Of a DNA stretch of 64,000 nucleotides, positions 49,341 through 57,586 are shown one piece after another (position 1 is the first letter of the stretch; every line of letters starts with the position of its first letter). This stretch comes from VAXT01 sp963794605. GTDB lineage: Bacteria; Actinomycetota; Thermoleophilia; Gaiellales; Gaiellaceae. The stretch is taken from assembly GCA_963794605.1 (NCBI GenBank), contig CAWCEN010000004.1:558001-622000 (forward strand), read 5' to 3'. The notes under the pieces are model-generated. The model was not told the origin of the DNA. It saw only the letters and a program-made list of their open reading frames with translations, and did no database searches. The position numbers and the translations under genes were made by a program.

Positions 49341-50291
49341 GTGTCCGCGTACCCCGAGGTGGAGCCCTTCGACAGCGGCTTGCTGGACGTCAGCGACGGC
49401 AACCTCGTCTACTGGGAGCTCTGCGGCAATCCTGACGGCAAGCCGGCCGTGGTCTTCCACGGCGGCCCCGGGTCGGGCTGCTCTCCGTGGTTCCGCACGC
49501 TCTTCGACCCGGACGCGTACCTCGCCGTCCTCTTCGATCAGCGCAACTGCGGCCGGAGCAAGCCGCACGCAAGCGAGCCCACGACCGACCTGCGCGCTAA
49601 CACGACCGAACATCTGATCGCGGACGCGGAGCTCCTCCGCAGACACCACGGCATCGAGCGCTGGCTCGTGCTCGGCGGATCGTGGGGCAGCACTCTCAGC
49701 CTCGCCTACGCCGAGGCGCATCCCGACCGCGTCACCGAGATCGTGCTGTGCGCGATCACGACGGGCCGGCACGCCGAGTTCGACTGGCTCTTTCGCGGCG
49801 GGCTCGCCCGATTCTTCCCCGAGCAATGGGCGCGCCTCGTCGACGGCCTACCCGCGGGCGACCGCGACGGCGGCGTCGTCGAGGCGTACAACCGGCTGCT
49901 GAACGACGCGGACCCCGAGGTCCGCCGGCGCGCGACGGAGGCCTGGTGCCTCTGGGAGTCCGCAACGCCCGCGTGGCCGCCGACGGAGGGGCTCGCCGAA
50001 CGGTTCACGGATCCCGACTACGCGCTCGCCTTCGCACGCATCGTCACGCACTACGTCATGCACAACGCGTGGCTGGAGGACGGGATCCTGCTCCGCAACG
50101 GCGACCGGCTGCAGGACATCCCGGGGACGCTGGTCCACGGCCGGTTCGACTTCCAGGCGCCGCTCGAGAACGCCTACGCGCTCAGCCGAGCCTGGCCGCA
50201 GGCGAAGCTCGTCGTCGTCGACGAGGCCGGCCATGTCCCGACCAGTGCGGTCGCGCGAGAGCTCACCCGCGCGACCGACGGATTCCGCTAG
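49341..50291 (+). CDS. pip: Proline iminopeptidase (alpha/beta hydrolase)
   Basis: A 316-residue serine peptidase of the S33 family that removes N-terminal proline. The oxyanion segment is VVFHGGPGSGCSPW, nucleophile S114 is in LGGSWGSTLSL, the acid is in VHGRFDFQAPL and the His in DEAGHVP. Length and the RNCGRSKPH segment are typical. The GTG start is supported by CAGAAT 8 nt upstream. Its plus-strand orientation interrupts the otherwise minus-strand radA-carD-ispD series. Confidence 0.88.
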   Translation: MSAYPEVEPFDSGLLDVSDGNLVYWELCGNPDGKPAVVFHGGPGSGCSPWFRTLFDPDAYLAVLFDQRNCGRSKPHASEPTTDLRANTTEHLIADAELLRRHHGIERWLVLGGSWGSTLSLAYAEAHPDRVTEIVLCAITTGRHAEFDWLFRGGLARFFPEQWARLVDGLPAGDRDGGVVEAYNRLLNDADPEVRRRATEAWCLWESATPAWPPTEGLAERFTDPDYALAFARIVTHYVMHNAWLEDGILLRNGDRLQDIPGTLVHGRFDFQAPLENAYALSRAWPQAKLVVVDEAGHVPTSAVARELTRATDGFR

Positions 50292-50306
50292 CCCCTGCGG
50301 GGCGGG

Positions 50307-50843
50307 TCAGGCCTTCGCCGGGACCTTGGCGCGAGGCTTCTTCGTGCCGACGCCCGCGAGGATGTCGTCGAGCCACTCGGCGGCCTCTTCCTCGTCCATG
50401 CCCTTGGCGTACATCAGCTCGGAGACGAGGATCTTCTTCGCCTTGACGAACATCTGCTTCTCGCCGGTCGAGAGGCCCTTCTCGTGGTCGCGCAGCGACA
50501 GGTTCCGGACGACCTCTGCGAGCTCGAAGATGTCGCCGGTCTTCATCTTGTCGCGGTTGTGCTTGAAGCGACGGTTCCAATTCTTCGGCATCGTGGTGCC
50601 GCTGCCGCGCAGGGCCTTCAGCACCTGTTCGACGGTCGTCTCGTCGATGACTTTCCGGAGGCCGACGCGGTCGGCGTTCTCGGTCGGGACCTGCACGGTC
50701 ATGTCGTTGTGCAGGATCTGGATCTGCAGGTATTCGCGCTCTTCTCCGAGCACAGTCCGCTTTTCTTTCTTGACCACGGTGCCCGCGCCGTGGTGCGGAT
50801 ACACGACCTTGTCGCCGACTTTGTACAAGCCCGACCTCCCCAT
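50307..50843 (-). CDS. carD: CarD-family transcription factor
   Basis: A 178-residue RNA polymerase-binding protein. The N-terminal RNAP-interacting domain (about 6-70: YKVGDKVVYPHHGAGTVVKK) is followed by a helical DNA-binding domain (about 75-165: NWNRRFKHNRDKMKTGD, SLRDHEKGLSTGEKQMF). It stabilises open promoter complexes, in mycobacteria mainly at rRNA promoters. The ATG at 50841 gives the conserved N-terminus. A leader with a 9-bp hairpin lies upstream and a terminator separates it from radA. Confidence 0.9.
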   Translation of the reverse strand: MGRSGLYKVGDKVVYPHHGAGTVVKKEKRTVLGEEREYLQIQILHNDMTVQVPTENADRVGLRKVIDETTVEQVLKALRGSGTTMPKNWNRRFKHNRDKMKTGDIFELAEVVRNLSLRDHEKGLSTGEKQMFVKAKKILVSELMYAKGMDEEEAAEWLDDILAGVGTKKPRAKVPAKA

Positions 50844-50863
50844 TCCGTGTGGTTTCAACAAGC

Positions 50864-50889
50864 CGCCGGCGGGTGGACAACCGCCGGCG
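50864..50889 (-). promoter_or_regulatory. Hairpin in the carD leader
   Basis: CGCCGGCGG and CCGCCGGCG form a perfect 9-bp stem with an 8-nt loop, about 20 nt before the carD start codon. It sits between the probable -10 box and the ATG, so it would be in the 5' untranslated RNA and could affect translation or stability. Confidence 0.5.
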
Positions 50890-50899
50890 AGTAACTTCC

Positions 50900-50905
50900 A
50901 GGATA
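50900..50905 (-). promoter_or_regulatory. Probable -10 box for carD
   Basis: TATCCT on the minus strand within an AT-richer patch, about 57 nt before the ATG. Unlike most genes here it implies an untranslated leader of about 50 nt. No convincing -35 is seen. Confidence 0.4.
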
Positions 50906-50948
50906 GCAAAAGTTGCTGGAAACGACCACTTTTTGGGGGTTCGAAACC

Positions 50949-50971
50949 AAAAAGCCCTGCTCAGAGCAAGC
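50949..50971 (-). terminator. Intrinsic terminator after radA
   Basis: On the minus strand GCTTGCTCTGAGCAGGGC followed directly by TTTTT, overlapping the radA stop codon. The stem is short and imperfect, but the T-run is in the right place. Confidence 0.5.
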
Positions 50972-52317
50972 TACGCGGCCGCCGGTTCTGACTTCTCGAG
51001 GGCTGCCGAGACGGCCCGGCGCAGCGTCTCGGCTTCGACGAGCGAGACGTTGGCACGGGCGTCCGTGCCTTTCGGCACGATCACCGCGCTCAGCCCGAGC
51101 TTCGCGCACTCCTGAGCACGACGCTCCGCCTGAGTCGCCGGCCTGAGCCGCCCCGTGAGGCCCACCTCGCCGAAGGACGCTGTCGACGCTTTGAGCGGCA
51201 CGCCCTTCGCCGCCGAAGCGATCGCCAGCGCGACGGCCAGGTCCGCGCCGGGCTCGTCGATGCGCACGCCGCCGGCGACGTTGACGAACACGTCCGCTTG
51301 CCCGAGCGCGAGCCCGGCGTGCCGCGAGAGCACGGCGACGATCATCGCGAGCCGCTTCGGGTCGACTCCTGTTCCGACTCGCCGCGGCATCGCGAGGTCG
51401 GTCTGGGAGACGAGCGCCTGGATCTCGAGCAGGAGCGGCCGCGTGCCCTCGAGCGCGCACGCCACGGCCGCGCCGACCTCGCCGTCGCTCTGGCCGAAGA
51501 CCGCGGACGGATCCGGGACTCCCTGCAGGCCGGTGCCGGTCATCTCGAACACGCCGAGCTCGTTCGTCGAGCCGAAGCGATTCTTCGCAGCGCGCAGGAT
51601 CCGGTGCGCGTGGTACCGGTCGCCCTCGAACTGGAGCACGCAGTCGACGAGGTGCTCGAGCACGCGCGGGCCTGCGACCGAGCCGTCCTTTGTGACGTGC
51701 CCGACGAGGAAGAGCGCGACGCCTGACTCCTTGCCGACGCGGAGCAACCGAGCCGCCGCCTCACGCACCTGCGCGACCGATCCCGGCGCAGAGCCGATCT
51801 CCGCCGAGTAGAGCGTCTGGATCGAGTCGATCACGCACACGTCCGGCCGTTCGCGCTCGAGCGTCGCGCACACGGCGTCGAGGTTCGTCTCGGCCAGGAT
51901 CTCGACCTTCTCGGCCCCGCCCAACCGCGCGGCACGCAGCTTCACCTGCGCGGTCGACTCCTCGCCGGTCACGAGCAGCGCCCGCCGGTCGCGGGAGATC
52001 GACGCGAGGGCGCTCAGCAGGAGCGTGGACTTTCCGACTCCCGGCTCGCCGCCGACGAGCACTAGCGAGGCGGGAACGAGCCCGCCGCCGAGCACGCGGT
52101 CGAGTTCGGGGACTCCCGTCGGGATCCGTGACGCCTCCTCGACCTCGACCTCGGCCAGGCGCAGGAGCGGCTTCGCCTCCGCCGTCCCGTTCGCGGCCGG
52201 CGGAGCCTCCTCGGCGAGCGTGCCGAAGCTCCCGCAGCCGGGGCAGCGCCCGAGCCAGCGGCCGGTCGAATACCCGCACTCGGCGCACGAGAAGTGAACG
52301 GCCTGTGCCTTCGCCAT
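50971..52317 (-). CDS. radA: DNA repair protein RadA
   Basis: A 448-residue RecA-like branch-migration helicase. A zinc finger comes first (C11, C14, C25, C28; CAECGYSTGRWLGRCPGC). The ATPase has Walker A GGEPGVGKS (90-97) and the RadA motif KNRFG. A C-terminal Lon-protease-like domain lacks protease function (VNVAGGVRIDEPGADLA). The ATG at 52315 is chosen over upstream starts because TAGACT lies 7 nt before it and the zinc finger then begins at residue 11, as in relatives. Confidence 0.95.
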   Translation of the reverse strand: MAKAQAVHFSCAECGYSTGRWLGRCPGCGSFGTLAEEAPPAANGTAEAKPLLRLAEVEVEEASRIPTGVPELDRVLGGGLVPASLVLVGGEPGVGKSTLLLSALASISRDRRALLVTGEESTAQVKLRAARLGGAEKVEILAETNLDAVCATLERERPDVCVIDSIQTLYSAEIGSAPGSVAQVREAAARLLRVGKESGVALFLVGHVTKDGSVAGPRVLEHLVDCVLQFEGDRYHAHRILRAAKNRFGSTNELGVFEMTGTGLQGVPDPSAVFGQSDGEVGAAVACALEGTRPLLLEIQALVSQTDLAMPRRVGTGVDPKRLAMIVAVLSRHAGLALGQADVFVNVAGGVRIDEPGADLAVALAIASAAKGVPLKASTASFGEVGLTGRLRPATQAERRAQECAKLGLSAVIVPKGTDARANVSLVEAETLRRAVSAALEKSEPAAA

Positions 52318-52324
52318 TGCGTCG

Positions 52325-52330
52325 AGTCTA
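52325..52330 (-). promoter_or_regulatory. -10 box for radA
   Basis: TAGACT on the minus strand, 7 nt before the ATG, with no ribosome-binding sequence. Confidence 0.55.
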
Positions 52331-52412
52331 GGAACGCGGTCCGACGCCGCTAGTGACGACTTCGAGCCAGATCTGTGCAGCATTGCGTCTGGCCCGGAAC
52401 GCCTTAGGATTC

Positions 52413-52847
52413 ATGGCGGTGCCAGCCTGGTTGCTGTGGGCCATTGCGGCCGTCCTGCTCGCAGTGGGGGAGATCCTCACGCCGGGCCTGTTCTTTCTTG
52501 GGCCGATCGCAGTCGCCGCCGTGATCGCCTGCCTGCTCGCCTTGCTCGGGGCCTCGGCGGTCGTCCAGGTCATCGCGTTCGTCGTCGCATCGATCGCTTC
52601 GGTCGCCGTGCTCCGCCCGCTCGCCCGCAGCCACCTCCACGTTCCGCCGCTCCTCCGTACGGGCACGGCGGCGCTCGTCGGCACGAAGGCGCTCGTCCTA
52701 GAGCGAGTCGACGTCAACGGCGGCCGCGTGCGGATCGGCGGCGAGGAGTGGTCGGCCCGCTCATTCGTCGACGATCAGGTGATCGAGCCCGGCGAACGCG
52801 TCGAGGTCGTCAAGATCGAGGGCGCCACCGCTCTCGTCTACCAGTAG
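52413..52847 (+). CDS. NfeD-like membrane protein
   Basis: A 144-residue protein with two to three membrane helices (about 5-80) and a C-terminal OB-fold (TGTAALVGTKALVLERVD, GRVRIGGEEWSARSF), the signature of the short NfeD type. It partners with the SPFH protein encoded 10 bp downstream, as is usual for NfeD/stomatin operons. ATG 52413 is the usual choice. A TAGGAT box at 52405-52410 is only 2 nt away from it but 8 nt from GTG 52419, which by the pattern of this genome may be the real start. Confidence 0.85.
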   Translation: MAVPAWLLWAIAAVLLAVGEILTPGLFFLGPIAVAAVIACLLALLGASAVVQVIAFVVASIASVAVLRPLARSHLHVPPLLRTGTAALVGTKALVLERVDVNGGRVRIGGEEWSARSFVDDQVIEPGERVEVVKIEGATALVYQ

Positions 52848-52857
52848 GAGGTCGTTC

Positions 52858-53745
52858 GTGATCCAGCTGATCGTGTTCCTCGTCGTCCTGGCCCTCGTCG
52901 TGCTCACGCTCGCGCGAACGATCCGCGTGGTACCGCAGGCTCGGGCAGGGGTCGTCGAGCGCTTCGGCCGCTACTCGCGCACGCTGAACGCCGGCCTCAC
53001 GATCGTCGTGCCGTTCGTCGACCGGATCCGCGAAGTGATCGATCTGCGGGAGCAGGTCGTCTCCTTCAAGCCACAGCCGGTGATCACCGAGGACAACGTC
53101 GTCGTTTCGATCGACACCGTCATCTATTTCCAGGTGACCGAGCCAAAGGCGGCCACCTACGAGATCAACGACTTCATCCGGGCGATCGAGCAGCTCACGG
53201 TCACGACGCTGCGAAACGTGATCGGTGGGCTCGACCTCGAGGAGACGCTGACGTCACGCGACCAGATCAACCAGCAGCTGCGAGGCGTCCTCGACGAGGC
53301 AACCGGGAAGTGGGGCATCCGCGTGAACCGGGTCGAGCTCAAGGCGATCGACCCACCGGCCTCGATCCAGGAATCGATGGAGAAGCAGATGCGAGCCGAG
53401 CGTGACAAGCGCGCAACGATCCTCAACGCCGAGGGCGTCAAGCAGTCGCAGATCCTCGAAGCCGAGGGCGAGAAGCAGAGCGCGATCCTGCGCGCCGAAG
53501 GCCAGCGTCAGGCGACGATCCTCGGGGCGCAGGGACAGGCCGAAGCGATCGGGACGGTCTTTCAGGCGATCCACGCCGGCGACGCCGACCCCAAGCTCCT
53601 CGCCTACCAGTACCTGCAGGTGCTCCCGCAGATCGCCCAGGGCGAGTCGAACAAGGTCTGGATCATCCCGAGCGAGTTCACGAAGGCGCTCGGCCAGCTC
53701 GGCGAGGCGCTGCCCGGCGGGGAGAACTCGAAGACGGAGAAGTAG
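52858..53745 (+). CDS. SPFH/Band 7 membrane protein, QmcA-like
   Basis: A 295-residue stomatin-type protein. An N-terminal membrane anchor (about 2-20) is followed by the SPFH domain (about 25-190; VPQARAGVVERFGRYSRTL) and a long coiled coil rich in Glu, Gln and Ala (KQSQILEAEGEKQSAILRAE). Such proteins form membrane microdomains or cages and chaperone proteases. GGAGG lies 5 nt before the GTG. It is in an operon with the NfeD gene. Confidence 0.9.
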   Translation: MIQLIVFLVVLALVVLTLARTIRVVPQARAGVVERFGRYSRTLNAGLTIVVPFVDRIREVIDLREQVVSFKPQPVITEDNVVVSIDTVIYFQVTEPKAATYEINDFIRAIEQLTVTTLRNVIGGLDLEETLTSRDQINQQLRGVLDEATGKWGIRVNRVELKAIDPPASIQESMEKQMRAERDKRATILNAEGVKQSQILEAEGEKQSAILRAEGQRQATILGAQGQAEAIGTVFQAIHAGDADPKLLAYQYLQVLPQIAQGESNKVWIIPSEFTKALGQLGEALPGGENSKTEK

Positions 53746-53748
53746 GCC

Positions 53749-54774
53749 TCAATGCTCGGGCACGGTCTCGAGCGGAGCTCGCTCGCGGCGGCCGCCTGAG
53801 GCGATCAGGAGGCCCGCGAGGATCGCGGCGGCGCCGACCAGCTGGAGCGGCGAGGGCCGCTCGTCGACGATCAGCGCTGCGAAGAGGACCGCGAGCAGCG
53901 GCTGGAGCGTCAGCAGCACCGAGGTGCGCGCCGTGGGCAGGCGGCCGAGCGAGACGGTGATCAGCAGCCAGCCCACGACCTGAGAGCTGAGCGCGAGCAG
54001 GATCAGCCACGCGGTGGCTTCCAGCGACGGCGTGAAGTCGAGGTTGCCGATCGCGAGGCCGATCGGGACGATGCAGATCGCGCTCGCCAGGGTCGCGTCG
54101 TAGAGCGGTCCGGCCACACGGCCGCGTTCCTCGGCGCCTCGGCGCATCGCGAGCAGGAAGCCGGAGTAGGCGATCCCGGTGAGGAGGCCGTAGATCGCAC
54201 CGAGCCTGGGGTCGCTCCCGTACGCGCCGTTCTCTAGCACGCCAGAGATGAGCAGGATTCCGAACATGGCGACCGGGATCGCGAGCAGCGCGTTCCGGGC
54301 CGGCCGCTCGCCGAAGAGCGCCCACGCGAGGAGCCCGACGAGCACGACCTGCGTGTTGCCGAGCACCGTTGCGAGCCCGGCGCCGACGTACTCGATCGAG
54401 TAGTGCCAGAGGATCAGGTCGGCGGCGAAGAACGCGCCCGCGAGATAGGCAGCCTTCCGCACCCCTCGTGGCCGCCGCCCGAGCCGGCCGTCCTCCCAGA
54501 TCGCGAGGGCGAGCAGGAAGGGCAGCGCCCAGAAGCAGCGGAAGAACGCACCTGTCGCCGGCGAGACGTGCGACTTGCGAAACAGGATCCCCGAGAACGC
54601 GATCAGGAACGCGCCGATGAGCACTCCGAGAGCGGGTTTCTCCCGAAGGCGCCGGCTCGCCGGCGCCGACCAGCGAGGCCCTGACGGCTTTGCCGGCGGG
54701 GCCGACTTTTCGCGCATTTCGGAATCAGGTCGAACGGCCCCTCTGCTCAGGTGCTTCTTGAGCGCTCGCCGCAC
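53749..54774 (-). CDS. EamA-family transporter
   Basis: A 341-residue inner-membrane protein with ten predicted helices in two EamA repeats (first about 50-185, second about 195-330; HYSIEYVGAGLATVLGNTQ, LGRLPTARTSVLLTLQPLL). Family members export or import small metabolites; the substrate is unknown. The first 45 residues are basic and hydrophilic. The GTG lies 6 nt after TAGGCT and the gene is divergent from the GFA-type gene. Confidence 0.85.
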   Translation of the reverse strand: MRRALKKHLSRGAVRPDSEMREKSAPPAKPSGPRWSAPASRRLREKPALGVLIGAFLIAFSGILFRKSHVSPATGAFFRCFWALPFLLALAIWEDGRLGRRPRGVRKAAYLAGAFFAADLILWHYSIEYVGAGLATVLGNTQVVLVGLLAWALFGERPARNALLAIPVAMFGILLISGVLENGAYGSDPRLGAIYGLLTGIAYSGFLLAMRRGAEERGRVAGPLYDATLASAICIVPIGLAIGNLDFTPSLEATAWLILLALSSQVVGWLLITVSLGRLPTARTSVLLTLQPLLAVLFAALIVDERPSPLQLVGAAAILAGLLIASGGRRERAPLETVPEH

Positions 54775-54780
54775 CCTTTG

Positions 54781-54786
54781 AGCCTA
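54781..54786 (-). promoter_or_regulatory. -10 box for the EamA transporter
   Basis: TAGGCT on the minus strand, 6 nt before the GTG at 54772-54774. Two base pairs separate it from the opposing TAGACT box. Confidence 0.55.
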
Positions 54787-54788
54787 CG

Positions 54789-54794
54789 TAGACT
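54789..54794 (+). promoter_or_regulatory. -10 box for the GFA-type gene
   Basis: TAGACT, 6 nt before the ATG at 54801, in a 26-bp divergent intergenic gap. Confidence 0.55.
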
Positions 54795-54800
54795 CAGGGC

Positions 54801-55220
54801 ATGGCCGAGACGATCGGCGGCAGCTGCCTCTGCGGAGGCGTGCGCTTCGAGGTCGAGCTCCCCTTCACGCGAGCGGTCTACTGCCATTGCTCGCGCTGCC
54901 GCAAGCACTCGGGCACCTTCGGGTCGACCGTCGGTCACGTCCCGATGAGCCAGGTTCACGTGCTCCAAGGAGAGGAGCTGATCCGCGTGTTCGAGCCGCC
55001 GGGCGGACGCGTGAAGGCCTTCTGCTCGGTGTGCGGATCGAGCCTGTTCGGCGGCGCGTGGCCCGAGGGCGAGATGGCGTCGATCCGGCTCGGGGCGCTG
55101 GACGACGATCCGCAGGTCCGGCCCATGCGCCATGCATACGTCGATTCCCGTGCACCCTGGGACGAGCTGCCCGACGATGGGCTGCCGCGCTACCCGGCCA
55201 TGCCGCCGTCGAACGGCTAG
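54801..55220 (+). CDS. GFA/CENP-V-type zinc protein
   Basis: A 139-residue member of the glutathione-dependent formaldehyde-activating family. Zinc-binding cysteines appear as GSCLCGGVRFEVE, YCHCSRCRKHSG and FCSVCGSSLFGG. The family fold is clear. Since actinobacteria use mycothiol, a formaldehyde-glutathione role is doubtful and the substrate is unknown. Confidence 0.85.
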   Translation: MAETIGGSCLCGGVRFEVELPFTRAVYCHCSRCRKHSGTFGSTVGHVPMSQVHVLQGEELIRVFEPPGGRVKAFCSVCGSSLFGGAWPEGEMASIRLGALDDDPQVRPMRHAYVDSRAPWDELPDDGLPRYPAMPPSNG

Positions 55221-55224
55221 GCCA

Positions 55225-55500
55225 CTAGAAGATCAGCCCGAGCGCGACTCCGATCGCGACCCAGACGAGCACCAGGCCGAACAGGACCCAGAGCAGGAAC
55301 GCAGACTCGCTTACGGGGAGCCACTTGATCTCCACCTCGTCGAGAAAGAACCACGTGCGTCTCGTGCGACCCTCTTCGGCGTCGAGCTCGAGAACCTCGC
55401 CGCGCACGGCCTGCGCAGGGTCCTCCGTGCGGTTCCCCTCCGCGTCGAAGTACGCCGTCCCGAGCACGGGCGGCTGCTCGAGCTTTCGTTTCTCCGCCAT
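55225..55500 (-). CDS. Hypothetical protein with C-terminal membrane helix
   Basis: A 91-residue protein. The soluble part (about 1-60) is charged with a beta-rich centre (VLELDAEEGRTRRTWFFLDE), and the last 26 residues form one membrane helix (FLLWVLFGLVLVWVAIGVAL), so it is a tail-anchored type. TAAGAT lies 14 nt before the ATG. It is convergent with the GFA-type gene (4 bp apart). No family is recognised. Confidence 0.65.
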   Translation of the reverse strand: MAEKRKLEQPPVLGTAYFDAEGNRTEDPAQAVRGEVLELDAEEGRTRRTWFFLDEVEIKWLPVSESAFLLWVLFGLVLVWVAIGVALGLIF

Positions 55501-55539
55501 CCGCAGCGTCCCGCATCTTACCGCGGGCGCCCGGGGGCA

Positions 55540-56934
55540 TCAGCGTCCGGGGTGGAACAGCAGCGCCGAGAAGGTCTTCGCGCAAATCGCGACGTCGACC
55601 GTCAGGTTTCGGTGTCGCAGGTACCAGAGGTCGTACGAGAGCCGGTCGGCCGCGCTCTCGGAGTCCGAGGCGTAGTCGCAGCGGAGCTGGGCCCAGCCCG
55701 TGATGCCGGGCTTGATCAACACGCGCCGGGCCTGGAAGGGGACCGTCGTCTCGAGCATCCGGACGAACTCGGGTCGCTCGGGCCGCGGGCCGACGATCGA
55801 CATCTCACCCTTGAGCACGTTCCAGAGCTGCGGCAACTCGTCGAGGTGCGTCCGCCGCAGCAAGCGGCCGGAGGGCGTCACGCGCGGGTCGTTCTCCTCG
55901 GCGTAGACGGGCCGGCCGGCCGCCTCGGCGTCCGCGTCCATCGTCCGAAACTTGTACATCGTGAAGAGCTTCCCGGTCTCGCCGACCCGCACCTGGCGGT
56001 AGATCACGCTGCCGGGGGTCCGGCGCACGACGAGCACGATGAACGGGACGAGCGGCGCTACGAGCAGCATGCCGACCGAGGCGAAGACGATGTCGAAGGC
56101 GCGCTTCGCGAAGCGGCTGTACGTCCGCTGATGGAGATGCAGGATGCTCATGAACCAGCCGGGCGTCAGGTGCCGGACCGGAACCCAGCCAAACACGTGC
56201 TCGAAGAAGTGTGTGACCCCGACGACCTTGAAGCCGCTCGATGCGACGTCGAGCAGCGATTCGAGCGCCCGGTCCGAGCCGGTGCCCTCGGTGAGAACGA
56301 TCAGATCCGGGCGCTGAGCCTCGACGATGTCCGAGAGGTCGGCGACCTTGCCGAGCAGGGGTACGCCGTCGGCCGGTGCGGCTTGCGCCGCGTCGTCGAC
56401 GATGCCGACGACCCTGAACGGGACGTCGGTCGCGTGCTCGGCGCTCTCGGCGAGGTCGCTTGCCCAACTGCTCGTACCGACCACGAGCACGCGCCGTTTC
56501 GCGGCGAACTGTCGTCGCCAGGCGGCTTCCCAGAGCGTCGAAAGGCTGAAGACCGAGATCGCCATCAACGCGAGCGTCGGGAGCGCCAACTCGGATCCGG
56601 GCAGCGGCAGCCAGAAGTTCAGGGCGGAGACCACGACCAGGCCGGTCACGGTTCCGACGGCGGCGGGGACGGCCGCGCCGAGAGTGAACGGGACCGCCCG
56701 GAATGCGCTTCGGACCGTGAAGACCCAGACAGCGGCGACGAGCGAGGAGACGACGATGGTCGCGGCAGGCGAGGAGATCTGCGCAAGGGTGAGCACGAAG
56801 ACGGGCATCCAGATCGTCGCCGCCCGCCCGATCTCAGCCACCTGCCTGGCGTCGATGCGTCCGATCAGGCTCAGGAAGGTCGGCGTCAGTCCACCCGCAG
56901 GTGAACGGACAGCGAATTCCCCCGAGTCATGCAT
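55540..56934 (-). CDS. Exopolysaccharide phosphoglycosyl transferase (WbaP/CpsE type)
   Basis: A 464-residue initiating sugar transferase. Four to five membrane helices (about 25-145) come first, then a Rossmann-like CoA-binding segment (about 155-265; RRVLVVGTSSWASDLAES) and a re-entrant helix plus catalytic domain (about 275-464: KRAFDIVFASVGMLL, YKFRTMDADAE, ENDPRVTPSGRLLRRTHLDE, KPGITGWAQ). It should move a sugar-1-phosphate to undecaprenyl phosphate, the first step of exopolysaccharide synthesis. ATG 56932 is preferred because the preceding codons do not match the family. Divergent from the rest of the locus. Confidence 0.87.
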   Translation of the reverse strand: MHDSGEFAVRSPAGGLTPTFLSLIGRIDARQVAEIGRAATIWMPVFVLTLAQISSPAATIVVSSLVAAVWVFTVRSAFRAVPFTLGAAVPAAVGTVTGLVVVSALNFWLPLPGSELALPTLALMAISVFSLSTLWEAAWRRQFAAKRRVLVVGTSSWASDLAESAEHATDVPFRVVGIVDDAAQAAPADGVPLLGKVADLSDIVEAQRPDLIVLTEGTGSDRALESLLDVASSGFKVVGVTHFFEHVFGWVPVRHLTPGWFMSILHLHQRTYSRFAKRAFDIVFASVGMLLVAPLVPFIVLVVRRTPGSVIYRQVRVGETGKLFTMYKFRTMDADAEAAGRPVYAEENDPRVTPSGRLLRRTHLDELPQLWNVLKGEMSIVGPRPERPEFVRMLETTVPFQARRVLIKPGITGWAQLRCDYASDSESAADRLSYDLWYLRHRNLTVDVAICAKTFSALLFHPGR

Positions 56935-57031
56935 ATGAGCCGCCAAAGTCGCTCTCTCCACTGACGCATATACCCACGTCCACTTGCGGCTAGCCCTTGC
57001 CCTGAGGCAGGACGAGATCCATCCTTGTCTG

Positions 57032-57586
57032 ATGGAGCGCATCGCGATCCTCGGTTCGGCGGGCGCCGGCAAGTCCTGGCTCGCCCGTCAGCTCGCCGAG
57101 ATCCTCGACCTCCCGGTCGTCCATCTCGACCGGCTCTACTGGAAGCCCGGCTGGGTGGCGACACCCGACTCCGAGTGGCATCAGGTCCAGCTGCGAGAGC
57201 TCGAGCGCGACGCGTGGATCGCCGACGGCATCCAGGAGGAACGGGTGAAGCCGAACCTCTGGCTTGACGCGGCGGACACGGTCGTCTTCATCGACGCCTC
57301 CCCGCTCACCTCTGTCTGGCGGGTCACCAGGCGCAGGTTCGACTCCGCCGACGGCGCCGAGATGCCAGCCGACTGCAAGCCGGCGCCCTTCTACCGGGCG
57401 TTTCCGAGGTTCCTCCGCTTCCTTAGGGTCTACCGGACGGTTGTCCGGCCCGAGGTGCTCGCCGACCTCGCCCGGCGCAAGCAACGTCAACAGGTGGCCA
57501 TCCTGCGCAACGAGGAGGACGTGCAGAGATTTCTCGCGAGCGTGAAGGCTCAACGAGCCCCGCTCGGGGAATCTTCATTGACGTGA
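57032..57586 (+). CDS. P-loop kinase-like protein (FlaR/topology-modulation type)
   Basis: A 184-residue nucleoside-kinase-like ATPase. The Walker A loop is AILGSAGAGKSWLARQLAE (GSAGAGKS at about 8-15), followed by LPVVHLDRLYWKPGW, the signature of FlaR-like adenylate-kinase relatives, and an Arg-rich lid (RVTRRRF). The ATG gives the P-loop at the expected distance from the start. It overlaps the next gene by 4 bp. Its place at the head of a polysaccharide operon has no obvious explanation. Confidence 0.78.
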   Translation: MERIAILGSAGAGKSWLARQLAEILDLPVVHLDRLYWKPGWVATPDSEWHQVQLRELERDAWIADGIQEERVKPNLWLDAADTVVFIDASPLTSVWRVTRRRFDSADGAEMPADCKPAPFYRAFPRFLRFLRVYRTVVRPEVLADLARRKQRQQVAILRNEEDVQRFLASVKAQRAPLGESSLT

